From: MH13 sp042140245
Lineage (GTDB): Bacteria > Pseudomonadota > Alphaproteobacteria > Rhizobiales > MH13
NCBI RefSeq assembly: GCF_042140245.1
Contig: NZ_CP159483.1
Location: forward strand, 2,480,001 to 2,544,000
Length of the DNA: 64,000 nt
Direction: 5' to 3'
The position numbers were made by a program, and so were the translations under genes. Under the pieces are notes generated by a model, which did no database searches, had not been told where the DNA came from, and worked only from the letters and a program-made list of their open reading frames with translations. Position 1 is the first letter of the stretch, and each line of letters begins with the position of its first letter. Below are positions 47,872-57,105 of this stretch, in pieces.

Positions 47872-48726
47872 ATGACAAAACACACTCAAGTGCAAGGTTT
47901 GGTAGCCAATTCGGTCAAATTCGGACAGGCTGTAGAGGTTCGCACTTTTCAATTCGACGGTGATTTTCTACCAACCTTTGAACACGAAGGTGAGCCATGG
48001 GTCGCTATGCGGCCTCTTGTTGATGCCCTTGGCATGTCGTGGGGCAGTCAGCGCGAACGGCTTCAATCGCAGGCCGGAAAATTCAACTGTACCGGTATCG
48101 GTACGGTTGGTGCAGATGGCAAGCAGCGTGCAATGCTCTCTATCCCTGCTGCTAAACTTCCGCTCTGGCTTGCCTCGATCAACCCAAACAAAATCAAAGA
48201 CAAAGAACGCAAAGAGAAGGTCGAGCGCTACCAGGAGCAGTCAGCGATAGCCTTGCATGATTTCTGGACAAAGGGCGTTGCTGTCCATCCAGATGTCAAA
48301 GACGACTATGCTGGGCTTGTGACCGATGTCGATCCAAAGGTTATGCAGGCATTCGGTGGCGTCATGAAGGCGGTCGTAGGTAAGGCGTTGCACGAGGTTG
48401 TTCCCGCGCTCGTTGCTCAACAGATTGGCGAGCAAGAGTATGGCCTTGTTCGAGGTGTGACTGCCTATGAGGTCGGTAACATGGCTGGGGTTTCGGATCG
48501 CAAGGGCCTACGAGGCCTTGGCGGTTTTATCACTCATCGCCTTCGTCGCTACCACGCCAAGAAGGGTGTCACGGTCAAGATGAAGGACTTGTACGGCCCG
48601 GTTTCAGTGTACGTATACGACAAGCCAACTTCCAAGGAGTGGCTCGCTGATGGCGGTAAGGCCGAGATCATGGCTTACATTGAAGAGAAGCGAGGGCAGG
48701 GTAACTTGCGCCTCGTCGGCACCTAA
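47872..48726 (+). CDS. ant: Phage antirepressor (P22 Ant / P1 Ant type N-terminal domain)
   Basis: The 284-residue protein has the P22_AR_N domain: EGEPWVAMRPLVDALGMSWG then SQRERLQ, TGIGTVGADGKQRAMLSIPA, AAKLPLWLASINPNKIKDK and RYQEQSAIALHDFW. The C-terminal half is different (VRGVTAYEVGNMAGVSDRKG, LGGFITHRLRRYHAK), an HTH-like or KilA-C-type module. Antirepressors bind and disable the CI repressor, promoting lytic growth without SOS. It is preceded by the C4-like RNA that should keep it silent, and followed by a strong terminator. Confidence 0.85.
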   Translation: MTKHTQVQGLVANSVKFGQAVEVRTFQFDGDFLPTFEHEGEPWVAMRPLVDALGMSWGSQRERLQSQAGKFNCTGIGTVGADGKQRAMLSIPAAKLPLWLASINPNKIKDKERKEKVERYQEQSAIALHDFWTKGVAVHPDVKDDYAGLVTDVDPKVMQAFGGVMKAVVGKALHEVVPALVAQQIGEQEYGLVRGVTAYEVGNMAGVSDRKGLRGLGGFITHRLRRYHAKKGVTVKMKDLYGPVSVYVYDKPTSKEWLADGGKAEIMAYIEEKRGQGNLRLVGT

Positions 48727-48777
48727 CCACAAGTTTAGACCTGCAATCTCCGTTCCTCTGCAAACGCAGGTCGTGGA

Positions 48778-48808
48778 AAGGGCTCCCTATTCCCAGGGGA
48801 GCCTTTTC
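48778..48808 (+). terminator. Rho-independent terminator after ant
   Basis: GGCTCCC/GGGAGCC (7 bp, 48781-48787 with 48797-48803) is flanked by AAAG and TTTT. It lies 55 bp after the ant stop and also sits at the end of the convergent leftward gene, so it may work in both directions. Confidence 0.85.
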
Positions 48809-49464
48809 TATTCCAAAGCCCGTTCGAGAAGCCCACAAGCTAGGGCGGGATTCCCGGCCTCTTCGCTCTCGGCGCTTCGCTTCAGCGTGTCAAACATGTC
48901 GGCTGCCGCGTAATCTGTGTAACCAGCATCGTCAAAGATGCTTTGTGCGGCATCGATTGCCAATTGATTGTCGTTTGTTGGACAAGCGGCTGCCATCGCC
49001 AACATGAACGCCGCACCACGAATTTCAACGTTGTTGTTGGTAGGCTGCTCACTTCTAAGGCCGGGCTCTTCGCTGAACTCTATCCTCTCACCTTCATCAG
49101 AAATCGCAACTCGCACACAGGTGGTCACAACCACATCGTCGGGGTCCAAATCCAGAAGTCTTTCGAAGGTGTTAAGGCCCCATCTGCCTGTTTGCTCGAA
49201 TTGTTCACCCGGACCCAGAGTTAAGTCTCGGGTTACCGCGTAGCTGGCAATCCTGCCTCCCAGTACATCGGAAAATTGGACCGAGGCATCCAGCATCCGG
49301 ATAGGCGTCGATCCTTCATATCGAGCCACAACCGTAAGCGTGTTGCTTCGCTCGTCAATCGGTTCAATCGACCATGACTCAACAACCAAGACATCAGTCG
49401 CGCACTGCTGTTGCGCCCAAGCTGGCGTTGCGAACAAAGCGAAAACGAAAAGGAGATAGCGCAT
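48808..49464 (-). CDS. Secreted/periplasmic protein of unknown function (cargo)
   Basis: The 218-residue protein starts MRYLLFVFALFATPAWAQQQ, a clear Sec signal peptide with cleavage after AWA. The mature part has a beta domain (LTVVARYEGSTPIRMLDASV, LTLGPGEQFEQTGRWGL, VTTCVRVAISDEGERIEF) and a C-terminal helical part (AIDAAQSIFDDAGYTDYAAA). No family recognised. Its ATG overlaps that of the tape measure gene on the other strand (CATG at 49462-49465). A longer version to 49572 would run inside the tape measure gene and loses the signal peptide. Confidence 0.65.
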   Translation of the reverse strand: MRYLLFVFALFATPAWAQQQCATDVLVVESWSIEPIDERSNTLTVVARYEGSTPIRMLDASVQFSDVLGGRIASYAVTRDLTLGPGEQFEQTGRWGLNTFERLLDLDPDDVVVTTCVRVAISDEGERIEFSEEPGLRSEQPTNNNVEIRGAAFMLAMAAACPTNDNQLAIDAAQSIFDDAGYTDYAAADMFDTLKRSAESEEAGNPALACGLLERALE

Positions 49465-51232
49465 GGCAACACTCGCAGCGTTAGGTTTACAGATCGAGAC
49501 GGGTGACGTTGAGCGCGGCGAGCGCGCTTTGACCAAGCTAGATGTGGCTGCAAAGAAAGTCGAGGCAGCCAAGGATCGTCTCGCCGCCGCGTCGTCTCGC
49601 TATCAAGCCGTGCAGGCGCGCGAAAACGCCAGTGACTTTGCCCTACGCGCTGCCAAGGCTTCAGTGACAAGCGCTTCAGCGGCACTGTCAGCGGCGCAGC
49701 AACGCTCGACAACCCTGAACAACGCCGCCGCTTCAGCCGCTCTCGCAAATGCAAAGGCAAACAATGCTTTGGCTGTTGCGACGCGAGCGGCGGCCATCAA
49801 CCAGCGGATGCTGTTTCCGCAGTTGCTTCAGATTGGCCAATCAGTCCCATTGGCTTTTCAGGCTCCGCTCGCCTTTATGCAACAATTTGCCTTCCAATCG
49901 GCTGATATTGCTCAGATTTATGCTGGGCGAGGTGGCGTCACCGCCGCCATTAGCGACAGTGCATCGATGGTTGGTCGTTTCGCAGCCCGTCTTGGTCCAA
50001 TTGCTGTTGCCGCGGGCGTCGCTGCCTTGGCAATGCGTGGACTGCAGAATGACATCAACGCAGTGTCCGGTGCGTCAGTCGGGATGGGGCATCTAGCTAC
50101 CGCTGCAGCGCATGAACTCGCAGCCTCGGTTATGACCGTTGCCGCACCTGCTGTTGATAGGCTCGGCTATGCCGTCAATCGCACAAGCGAGCTTGTTCTT
50201 GGCGGCATAGAGTTGATGGGCAACAGCATCATAAACTCGATGGTCTTTGCTTTCGATGCTGTCTTAGCTTATTGGAATCATTGGCCTTCTGAAATAGGGG
50301 CTCTGTTTGTTAGCGGGGTCAACAAGGCGATCGACGCTATCAATGGCTTGGTCCGCCAGGCCGTACAGGGGATCAATGGTTTTTCGCAGGCAGTGAACCA
50401 ACATCTACCGGAGTTCCTGCAGTTCGGAAGCATCGGAACGCCAGGACGTATTGACGGGTTGGAAAATGACTTTGCCGGTGGCCAAGCCACCTTAGAAGCA
50501 GCTCTTGATACAGCCTACGCCAAGTTCCAAAACACGCCTTTCAGCGACTATCTCGACCGCGTAGGCCAAGAAGCCATAGAACTTGCCCGTGCTGCTGCTG
50601 AGGCGGGAGATGGTATCGGCGGCATCGGACGCGCTGCTACCCAAGCTGGCCAACCCATTGACCTGCTTGGTCAGTCCTTAAACGCTGCCAATGACAATAT
50701 GCGGAACTGGTCTCAGATTGGCTCCAACGCTTTCAGTGGTTTCTTTGCAGCGGTTCGCAACGGAACTTCGGTAGCGGACGCTTTTGAGAGCATGTGGACG
50801 CGTGCGTTGGATAACGTGGCGTCTCGGTTTCTTGACTTGGCCTCCAATAACTTAGTGAACATGCTTCTCGGCTCTTTCGGTGGCGGCTTTGGTGGGCTTG
50901 GAGGATTTGGCGGATCGTCCGGTATCGGTCTTGGCCCCGGCACGTCGCTTCCAGTCTACCACTCTGGCACAAACTTTGTTCCAGAAACCGGCCCGGCAAT
51001 CTTACAGCGTGGCGAGGCTGTTATTCCTGCCAATATGAACAGGCCTGGGGGTTTTGCGCCGTCCCAAGTGGAACTGATCGTTCGTGTTCAAAATGATGGC
51101 AACTTGGAAGCGTTTGTGCGCAACGCTGCATCGCAAGAGGCGGCGCCGGTCGCGGTCCGCGTTGTCAATGAAAAGAATGCCCAGTTTGCCCAAGAACAAC
51201 GCCGCGTTCGCGGAACAGGGCGCGCCACATGA
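49463..51232 (+). CDS. Tail tape measure protein
   Basis: The 589-residue protein has an N-terminal coiled coil (ERGERALTKLDVAAKKVEAA, RLAAASSRYQAVQARENASD), hydrophobic Ala-rich segments (about 150-195 and 205-250), and a lambda H-type C-terminus (AFESMWTRALDNVASRFLDL, VPETGPAILQRGEAVIPANM). Its length sets the length of the tail; 589 residues is short, so a tail well under that of lambda is expected. AAGGAG precedes the ATG. It normally follows the GT gene directly but is here separated by 8.5 kb of cargo. Confidence 0.88.
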   Translation: MATLAALGLQIETGDVERGERALTKLDVAAKKVEAAKDRLAAASSRYQAVQARENASDFALRAAKASVTSASAALSAAQQRSTTLNNAAASAALANAKANNALAVATRAAAINQRMLFPQLLQIGQSVPLAFQAPLAFMQQFAFQSADIAQIYAGRGGVTAAISDSASMVGRFAARLGPIAVAAGVAALAMRGLQNDINAVSGASVGMGHLATAAAHELAASVMTVAAPAVDRLGYAVNRTSELVLGGIELMGNSIINSMVFAFDAVLAYWNHWPSEIGALFVSGVNKAIDAINGLVRQAVQGINGFSQAVNQHLPEFLQFGSIGTPGRIDGLENDFAGGQATLEAALDTAYAKFQNTPFSDYLDRVGQEAIELARAAAEAGDGIGGIGRAATQAGQPIDLLGQSLNAANDNMRNWSQIGSNAFSGFFAAVRNGTSVADAFESMWTRALDNVASRFLDLASNNLVNMLLGSFGGGFGGLGGFGGSSGIGLGPGTSLPVYHSGTNFVPETGPAILQRGEAVIPANMNRPGGFAPSQVELIVRVQNDGNLEAFVRNAASQEAAPVAVRVVNEKNAQFAQEQRRVRGTGRAT

Positions 51233-51942
51233 CGCAGATCGTTGCGTGGCCTGGCCTCAACTTCTCAGAGTTGCTTGCGCACTATCAAGCACCGGAGTCC
51301 GCAATCAACACCAGCCTTGAAGGCAGGCCCTCTACGGTCGCCATCGTGCCAGGCTATTTCATGGCGACCTGCACCCTTCAGATCAGGAGCCAGGCACAGT
51401 TCCATGCCTATGAGGGGTTCCTGGCCGATATCGACGGGACATCCAACATCTTTTCCATGCCCGTCAAACGCAAGAGCGAAAGCCCAATTGAGGTTGCCGC
51501 AGGATACACATCCGTCACGGGAACGGAAGACTTCACGGACGGAACCGACTTCACCGATGGCACAACCTTCGAGCCAACACTTGCGCCGGCGTTTTTTGTG
51601 ACGGATCAGGTTGCAGGGGCAACCAAGGCTGACATCATCATTCAGAATGGCGGCGTGATCACACGCGGCGCTCTGTTTCAAGCTTTCACGCTTCATCAGG
51701 TAACGCGTGCTCTGGATCGCGGAAACGGGCGATACACGGTCCATTTCCAGCCGCCTTTGCCGCGCGATCATCCATCAACACGGCCTCTCGATTTCGACAA
51801 CCCACACATGTTCTGCCGCCTTATGACGTCGTCAGATGCGCGGATCGAGAACAGCAATTTGCGCTTCTACGCGACGGTCAATGCCACGTTCATTGAAGCT
51901 GAACCAAAAGCCATCGCTCAGGCATGGGGGGTCACGCTGTGA
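51229..51942 (+). CDS. Minor tail protein (distal tail-like)
   Basis: The 237-residue protein starts MTQIVAWPGLNFSELLAHYQ. It has IVPGYFMATCTLQIRSQAQF, MPVKRKSESPIEVAAGYTSV, ITRGALFQAFTLHQV and a final LMTSSDARIENSNLRFYATV. The pattern FxAxxxWxxxxxGxxxxF is that of the lambda M/L-type tail-tip initiator proteins. It starts four bases before the tape measure stop. The internal FTDGTDFTDGTTF repeat is a curiosity. Confidence 0.6.
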   Translation: MTQIVAWPGLNFSELLAHYQAPESAINTSLEGRPSTVAIVPGYFMATCTLQIRSQAQFHAYEGFLADIDGTSNIFSMPVKRKSESPIEVAAGYTSVTGTEDFTDGTDFTDGTTFEPTLAPAFFVTDQVAGATKADIIIQNGGVITRGALFQAFTLHQVTRALDRGNGRYTVHFQPPLPRDHPSTRPLDFDNPHMFCRLMTSSDARIENSNLRFYATVNATFIEAEPKAIAQAWGVTL

Positions 51943-52529
51943 CCTTCTCTGTCTGGTCTGATCTTGCCGCACATATTGCCCAAGGCAACAAGGTTAAGGT
52001 TGTCCATCTTTGCCAAGTTGATCTGAAGGAAGAGCCGTTCCGGTTCTGGGCAGGACGCTATCGACTAACAGCGTTTGGGCAGACGTGGGAACCGACAGGA
52101 TCGGGCGATAAGTCGGCCATCGAGTTCACCAGCGTCTCAACCGACAATGAAGCCTATGCCCAAGGCTCACAGATCATCATCAGCCCACAGAACTACGAGT
52201 TCGCGAAGATCGTGCTGGGCGACTACGACGACCAGGCGCTCTACCGCCAGATCACGCGTTACATGGCGTTCATGGATGATGATTGGACGCCGCTTTTTGA
52301 CCAGCTGATCGCGATCCAAGCAGGCATTCTCGACAAGCCATCTTTTAAGGAAACCCAGGAAGGCGTCCAGGTCACAATCCCGGTCGAGGGGGCGCTTGCC
52401 ACCCAGCGACTGGCAAATCTTGGCTGGTACACTGATTACAATCACAAGCTCCAATACCCAACGGAATTGGGCCTTGAGTTCATGTCCCGCTTGTCGGGAA
52501 CGGAAGTGGCATGGCCGATCTACGGCTAG
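51939..52529 (+). CDS. Minor tail protein, baseplate hub-like
   Basis: The 196-residue protein starts with GTG overlapping the upstream stop (GTGA), reading MTFSVWSDLAAHIAQGNKVK. It has VHLCQVDLKEEPFRFWAGRY and VTIPVEGALATQRLANLGWY, then FMSRLSGTEVAWP. The shape is that of DUF2163/lambda gpL-type tip proteins found between tape measure and J. No Fe-S cysteine set like lambda L is visible, so it is a different subgroup. Confidence 0.6.
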   Translation: MTFSVWSDLAAHIAQGNKVKVVHLCQVDLKEEPFRFWAGRYRLTAFGQTWEPTGSGDKSAIEFTSVSTDNEAYAQGSQIIISPQNYEFAKIVLGDYDDQALYRQITRYMAFMDDDWTPLFDQLIAIQAGILDKPSFKETQEGVQVTIPVEGALATQRLANLGWYTDYNHKLQYPTELGLEFMSRLSGTEVAWPIYG

Positions 52530-52921
52530 AGGACCGGCTCTATGCCTACCTCCGAGACCTGCGCGCTGAAGCCAAGCCCTTCGACTACGGACAATTTGAT
52601 TGCGGACGCTTCGTCTTCCGCTGGGTTGGGGAGTGCGGCGGACCGTCCATTGAGCCGCCTTATCAATCGGTCGAAGAGGCCGCCGACTACCTTGAAGACT
52701 TGGCACACAATCATATTGCCGAGATCGAGCGTGCTGGATGGACGCCAACCGATGAACCGATCTGCGGCGCGGTGGTGATGATCAATTTCCGGGGCTTCCC
52801 AATGTTTGGGATTATGGGGGCTGAAGGCTTGGCCATTTTTGTTGCTCACAACGGTTACCGTGAAGCGCGCGTGACCCCAGTCAAGGCTTGGAACCCATGC
52901 CCGCTGCTGCAGCTGCCTTAG
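52511..52921 (+). CDS. NlpC/P60-like tail assembly protein (DUF6950)
   Basis: The 136-residue protein has PFDYGQFDCGRFVFRWVGEC, with the Cys of FDCxRF as the nucleophile of the papain-like NlpC/P60 fold, and GLAIFVAHNGYREARVTPVK with the His. It equals lambda K in position, a cell-wall hydrolase domain at the tail tip that helps DNA entry. It overlaps the neighbours on both sides. Confidence 0.78.
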   Translation: MADLRLEDRLYAYLRDLRAEAKPFDYGQFDCGRFVFRWVGECGGPSIEPPYQSVEEAADYLEDLAHNHIAEIERAGWTPTDEPICGAVVMINFRGFPMFGIMGAEGLAIFVAHNGYREARVTPVKAWNPCPLLQLP

Positions 52922-55119
52922 TCCCGCTCTTTGTCTCTGGCGGGTCGCTGACCTTCCTCGGACAAGCGGCAGTCGGAATTGGTCTTTCACTCGCTTCTGC
53001 GGCTTTGCAAAGCGTTCTGTCGCCCAAGCGTCGTGCACAGTCGGGTGAAGCCAGCAAGTTTGAGGTTCGCAACACCGTCAACGCAACATCACAGCCTGAG
53101 TTTCGGGTCTATGGCCGCGACTTGGTTGGCGGGCAACTGTTCTTCTATGCGAACCTTGACGGAACTCTGCATGTCGGCGTCATCGTCGGGTCAGGTACTA
53201 TAGACCGCTTTGAAGCTATTCGGCTTTACGGCCAGGAGGTGTTGCTGGACAGTTCTGGGTTCGTCACATCACCACCTTACACGGAAAGTGGGCGGCGACT
53301 TGTCCAGTTCGAGTTTCGCCAAGGCTTCTTGGATGATCCTGTTAGCGCAATACTGTTCAACGCCTTCGATGAATGGACAGCCGACCACAAGCTTTCTGGC
53401 TTGCCCTATTATGTAGGCGCCTTCACGCAATCATCGCAGTCCAATTTCCAGAAGATTTACCAAGGTCGCCAGCCCGATCCGCAGGCGATCATTCGGGGCG
53501 CAACCTGTTTCGATAATCGACAGGCGGGCCATGATTTCTTGGACGGCGACACGTGGGAATTCACACAAAACCCGGCAGTTGGCGCGCGCGACTACATCAC
53601 ATCTCTGCGCGGGCGAGGGCAGTCACGCGATCTTATCGACAATGAGGATTTCGATGGTGCGGCGGACTATTGCGATGCAACGCGCACAACGCTCAAAGGA
53701 GCTGGTCAGAAGGCTTTTACGTTTGGTGGGGAGTATCTGGTCAACGACCCGCCGCAAGACGTTCTGGCGACGATCCTCGGTACATTCGGCGGTGATCTTT
53801 ATCTGAAACCCAACGGAAAATACGGCCTCCACTATGGCCCGATTACCGAAACACCCTTCGAGATCACCACGGATATGATCATTGAGCGGTTTATCGAGGA
53901 CGGGGCGCCGATATTTGAAGCCTACAATGCCCTAGATGTGTTCTACACCTCGCCTGAGCATGAGTTTTCTAAGCAGCCCGCAGGCCGCGTTGAGCGCGCC
54001 GATCTTGTCGCCAAGCGTGGCAAGCAGGTCGTGCAAGAGTTTTACAATGACATGGTGCAAGACGCCGACCAAGCGCTGCGCTTGGCCTATAAGCGGCTCT
54101 ATGACGACCAACCTGATTTCGTAGGAGAGGCAATCCTGAATCATCGGGGGCTTGGCGTCCTCTATGATGACAATCTTAGTCGGCGGCGCTTAGCAACGAT
54201 ACCGAACCGGATAAAAGACACGGTCGAGACCATTGAAATACTGTCCTATGACCTTGCCGCCGATCTATCCACCGTGCGGCTTCGGTTTCGGGCGCACCAC
54301 CCAGAGAAACACACCTTTGTTCCAGCCAACGAAGGGTTTACACAACCAGAGGTTCCGCCGCTTCTGAGTCAGGGGCCAGGGTTCCCGCCATCCGCCAACA
54401 ACCTAACTGGCATCTCAGTCGTTGTGGACAATGATCCCAATCCGGACGCCATCACAGTCGCGCTCATTTGGGATCAAGAAACAAACAATGTCGCCTCACA
54501 GATCGTGCAATGGCGTGAGGCCGGTCAACCGGAATGGAACACCGTTGGGAGCGTGGCTTCCGATCAATCGGTCGTTATCCTGGCTAATCCGGTCGGGATC
54601 GTTGCGGCTGACACAATGGAGTTCCGGGTTAACCGGTATTCATCCGATGGGTATCAGTCGGGGTTTGTGACTGAGTCTTTTGTCGTGGCTAATGCGACCA
54701 TGGGCACGGCGGGTGTTCAATCGGTGAGTGGCACCGGACAAATCGAGGCCATCCAGTACACGATCCAACAGGCCGATGAGGCGACGGCTATCGCTGTTGA
54801 ATTTCTGGTGTCGACCAGCGCGATCATATCGGATTGGTCAGGCGCAACGCGCGTCGAGGTCAGTCGCGGAGGTTTTGTTCGTGGAACGCTTGATGCCGCC
54901 CAAGGCTCAACCAACATTCATGCTCGTGTGGTTTATGTTGATGGAACGTTCAGCGTTGGGGCTTCAGCCAACGTGACCGTTGCCCCGGCACCCGTCACTG
55001 ACACCGGATCAGCAGGTGATGGTGGCAACAATAGCGGTTCTGACAGCGACAATAACGCTGGCACAAATACCGTTGATAGCGGTTCGGTCGGATCGGGCAA
55101 CGCCGGCAGCCTTTACTAA
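52897..55119 (+). CDS. Central tail tip protein, lambda J-like
   Basis: The protein of about 740 residues starts MPAAAAALVPLFVSGGSLTF with a hydrophobic N-terminal segment, as in tail-tip assembly (gpI/J) fusions. The domains following are beta-rich: EFRVYGRDLVGGQLFFYANL, RLVQFEFRQGFLDD, GGEYLVNDPPQDVLATILGT, FGGDLYLKPNGKYGLHYGP, and in the last 250 residues fibronectin-like repeats (VALIWDQETNNVASQIVQWR). It ends in a Gly/Ser/Asn/Asp-rich low-complexity tail. It makes the tip hub and contacts the receptor. The first 20 residues overlap the K-like gene. Confidence 0.8.
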   Translation: MPAAAAALVPLFVSGGSLTFLGQAAVGIGLSLASAALQSVLSPKRRAQSGEASKFEVRNTVNATSQPEFRVYGRDLVGGQLFFYANLDGTLHVGVIVGSGTIDRFEAIRLYGQEVLLDSSGFVTSPPYTESGRRLVQFEFRQGFLDDPVSAILFNAFDEWTADHKLSGLPYYVGAFTQSSQSNFQKIYQGRQPDPQAIIRGATCFDNRQAGHDFLDGDTWEFTQNPAVGARDYITSLRGRGQSRDLIDNEDFDGAADYCDATRTTLKGAGQKAFTFGGEYLVNDPPQDVLATILGTFGGDLYLKPNGKYGLHYGPITETPFEITTDMIIERFIEDGAPIFEAYNALDVFYTSPEHEFSKQPAGRVERADLVAKRGKQVVQEFYNDMVQDADQALRLAYKRLYDDQPDFVGEAILNHRGLGVLYDDNLSRRRLATIPNRIKDTVETIEILSYDLAADLSTVRLRFRAHHPEKHTFVPANEGFTQPEVPPLLSQGPGFPPSANNLTGISVVVDNDPNPDAITVALIWDQETNNVASQIVQWREAGQPEWNTVGSVASDQSVVILANPVGIVAADTMEFRVNRYSSDGYQSGFVTESFVVANATMGTAGVQSVSGTGQIEAIQYTIQQADEATAIAVEFLVSTSAIISDWSGATRVEVSRGGFVRGTLDAAQGSTNIHARVVYVDGTFSVGASANVTVAPAPVTDTGSAGDGGNNSGSDSDNNAGTNTVDSGSVGSGNAGSLY

Positions 55120-55146
55120 ACTCGACTTTCAACATTGGAGCGTGGC

Positions 55147-57030
55147 ATGACCACATTTCTCTCGCGCGCATTGGCCGCTTGGCCGATGGGTTCGGACGTG
55201 AACAAGGCACACATTCATCTGCTTGCTGAAGCACTGGACAGCAAGTTCACTGCCGCCGATCTGACTGCGGGCAAGAACCGCGTTTTTGCGACCACGCTCG
55301 CTGAACTGAATGCGACCACTGGCAACTCAGACGGTGATTTCGCGATCCTGCCCAAATCGGCAGGAGCTGATGCGGGTCTCTATACCTTTGCCAGTTCCAC
55401 CTGGACCAAGCGCATCAATATCAACGATCTCTATCCGGGGGGCATGGTAAAGCTAACGGTCACTAACACTGAAACGAATGCTTTGGTTGCGAGTGCCAGC
55501 ACTCCACTTCCAAGCGACCTGGCCGATGTCGCCTATCTGATCGACTTTAACGCCTCCAATGCTGCTGGCGCGATGACAATCGAGATTGATGGCACAGCCG
55601 CTATCCCGATCAAAACGGATCTCACTGGTGTTGATCCTGCTGCAGGAGCCGTCACGGCTGCTCGCCTTGGTTTTGCAGCTTATGATGGGATGAGCCTTCG
55701 GTTGTTTATGTCTGGTGATGCCGCCGCTGACCGCGCTGCTGCTGAACTCGCCAGAAACCAAGCGCAGACCTTTCGCAACGAAGCTGAGGCCATTGTTGGG
55801 TTTGATGGTTCAGCGGGAACGGTTAGCGTTTCGCCCGCAGTTGAGGGTGGCGGTACTGTTCAAGCTTCCCTGGAGGGGCTCGCGGCGCGAAGCACAGATC
55901 TTGATGTCCAGAAGAATGGCGTTTCAGTCGCTAGCCAACCGGCGCTTGATTTTGTCGGCAACGGGTTTGGTGTCTCTGATGATCCTAGCAACGGTCGCGT
56001 TCGCGTCGAGCTTTTTCAACAATTTCTAACACCGCAACAGTTTGGCGCGGTGGCCGATGGCACAACTGATGACTCAGCAGCTTTCTTGTTGATGGCGACA
56101 GCCTACCGGGATGTAGGCGGCAAAATCGTCATTCCTCCCGGCCATTACGTTTTGAACCTAACGCAAGGTATCGACCTTCGACGGACGATCCCGCAACCAA
56201 TCGGCATTTCTTACGAAGTCGATGCAACAGGGGCGTTTCTAGATTTTCGCGGTTCAACGATGACCAGTGGCGGCACGATAAGCATCGGCGCAACGGCACA
56301 GGCCAATATGAATGAGATTTCATCAAACGTGTGGCGAGGTGGCGTCATTGTTGGCCCTGTCACCGAGACAATTGAAGATGCCAATACCTACGCCACCGAA
56401 ACGACAGGGCTTAACGTTGAGTGGATGTATGGTGGCCATGTTTCGGACGTGAACATTGCGAACTTCCACAAAGGGTTGAGAACCGCTGAGTCTTGGCACT
56501 TCAAAGCCACTCAGGTGCATGCCATGAAATGCAACACAGGTATTCTGTTGCAAAACAACATGACGGTTGGTCACTGGTCTGCCATCACCTCGAAAAACAA
56601 TCGGTTTGGACTGGTTGCGCACGGTTACACGTTGGGTGGGAATATCTACGGACAGACATTCACCAGCCTTAATCTAGAGGGAAACAAAGTGGGATGCGTG
56701 CTTGACCCACGCAACGGCTACGTCAGAGGCATCACTTTTGACGGCCCTTATTTGGAGGCAATCACCTACGATGGATTCCGGGTTGGCAAGCTTTGGGAAG
56801 ACAAGAATGCCGCCGACCAAGGCGGCAACCGCTCCGGTCGTTCAGAACAGTTGATTTGGCGAAACGGCATATGGGATGGCGCTTGGGACACATCCAACAA
56901 GCGGGCAATTCGGTTTAATGACGGCGGGGGAGATGGCCGACCTTCCCGCATCTTGATTGACAACCTTCCCAGCAGTGCCAATTCCAGCATCAACTTATCT
57001 GCTGCCTCACAGACGGATGTACGGCCCTAA
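55147..57030 (+). CDS. Tail spike with pectate-lyase-like beta-helix
   Basis: The 627-residue protein starts MTTFLSRALAAWPMGSDVNK (GGAG six bases upstream). After about 270 residues of particle-binding region comes FGAVADGTTDDSAAFLLMAT, GGKIVIPPGHYVLNL, the signature of Pectate_lyase_3 right-handed beta-helices. The repeats go on to a C-terminal receptor- or glycan-binding end. Such spikes depolymerise or bind capsule/O-antigen and determine host range. A terminator follows at 57085. Confidence 0.82.
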   Translation: MTTFLSRALAAWPMGSDVNKAHIHLLAEALDSKFTAADLTAGKNRVFATTLAELNATTGNSDGDFAILPKSAGADAGLYTFASSTWTKRININDLYPGGMVKLTVTNTETNALVASASTPLPSDLADVAYLIDFNASNAAGAMTIEIDGTAAIPIKTDLTGVDPAAGAVTAARLGFAAYDGMSLRLFMSGDAAADRAAAELARNQAQTFRNEAEAIVGFDGSAGTVSVSPAVEGGGTVQASLEGLAARSTDLDVQKNGVSVASQPALDFVGNGFGVSDDPSNGRVRVELFQQFLTPQQFGAVADGTTDDSAAFLLMATAYRDVGGKIVIPPGHYVLNLTQGIDLRRTIPQPIGISYEVDATGAFLDFRGSTMTSGGTISIGATAQANMNEISSNVWRGGVIVGPVTETIEDANTYATETTGLNVEWMYGGHVSDVNIANFHKGLRTAESWHFKATQVHAMKCNTGILLQNNMTVGHWSAITSKNNRFGLVAHGYTLGGNIYGQTFTSLNLEGNKVGCVLDPRNGYVRGITFDGPYLEAITYDGFRVGKLWEDKNAADQGGNRSGRSEQLIWRNGIWDGAWDTSNKRAIRFNDGGGDGRPSRILIDNLPSSANSSINLSAASQTDVRP

Positions 57031-57084
57031 ACAACACGCTCACCGGAAGACACTTCGGTAGGATACTTGAACGCGAAACCAGCA

Positions 57085-57105
57085 CGCCTCTCAGGCGGGT
57101 TTTTT
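57085..57105 (+). terminator. Rho-independent terminator after the tail spike
   Basis: CGCCT/AGGCG with a CTC loop is followed by GGTTTTTT. It lies 55 bp beyond the spike stop. A similar CGCC-CTCTGA-GGCG terminator recurs at 58948. Confidence 0.85.
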
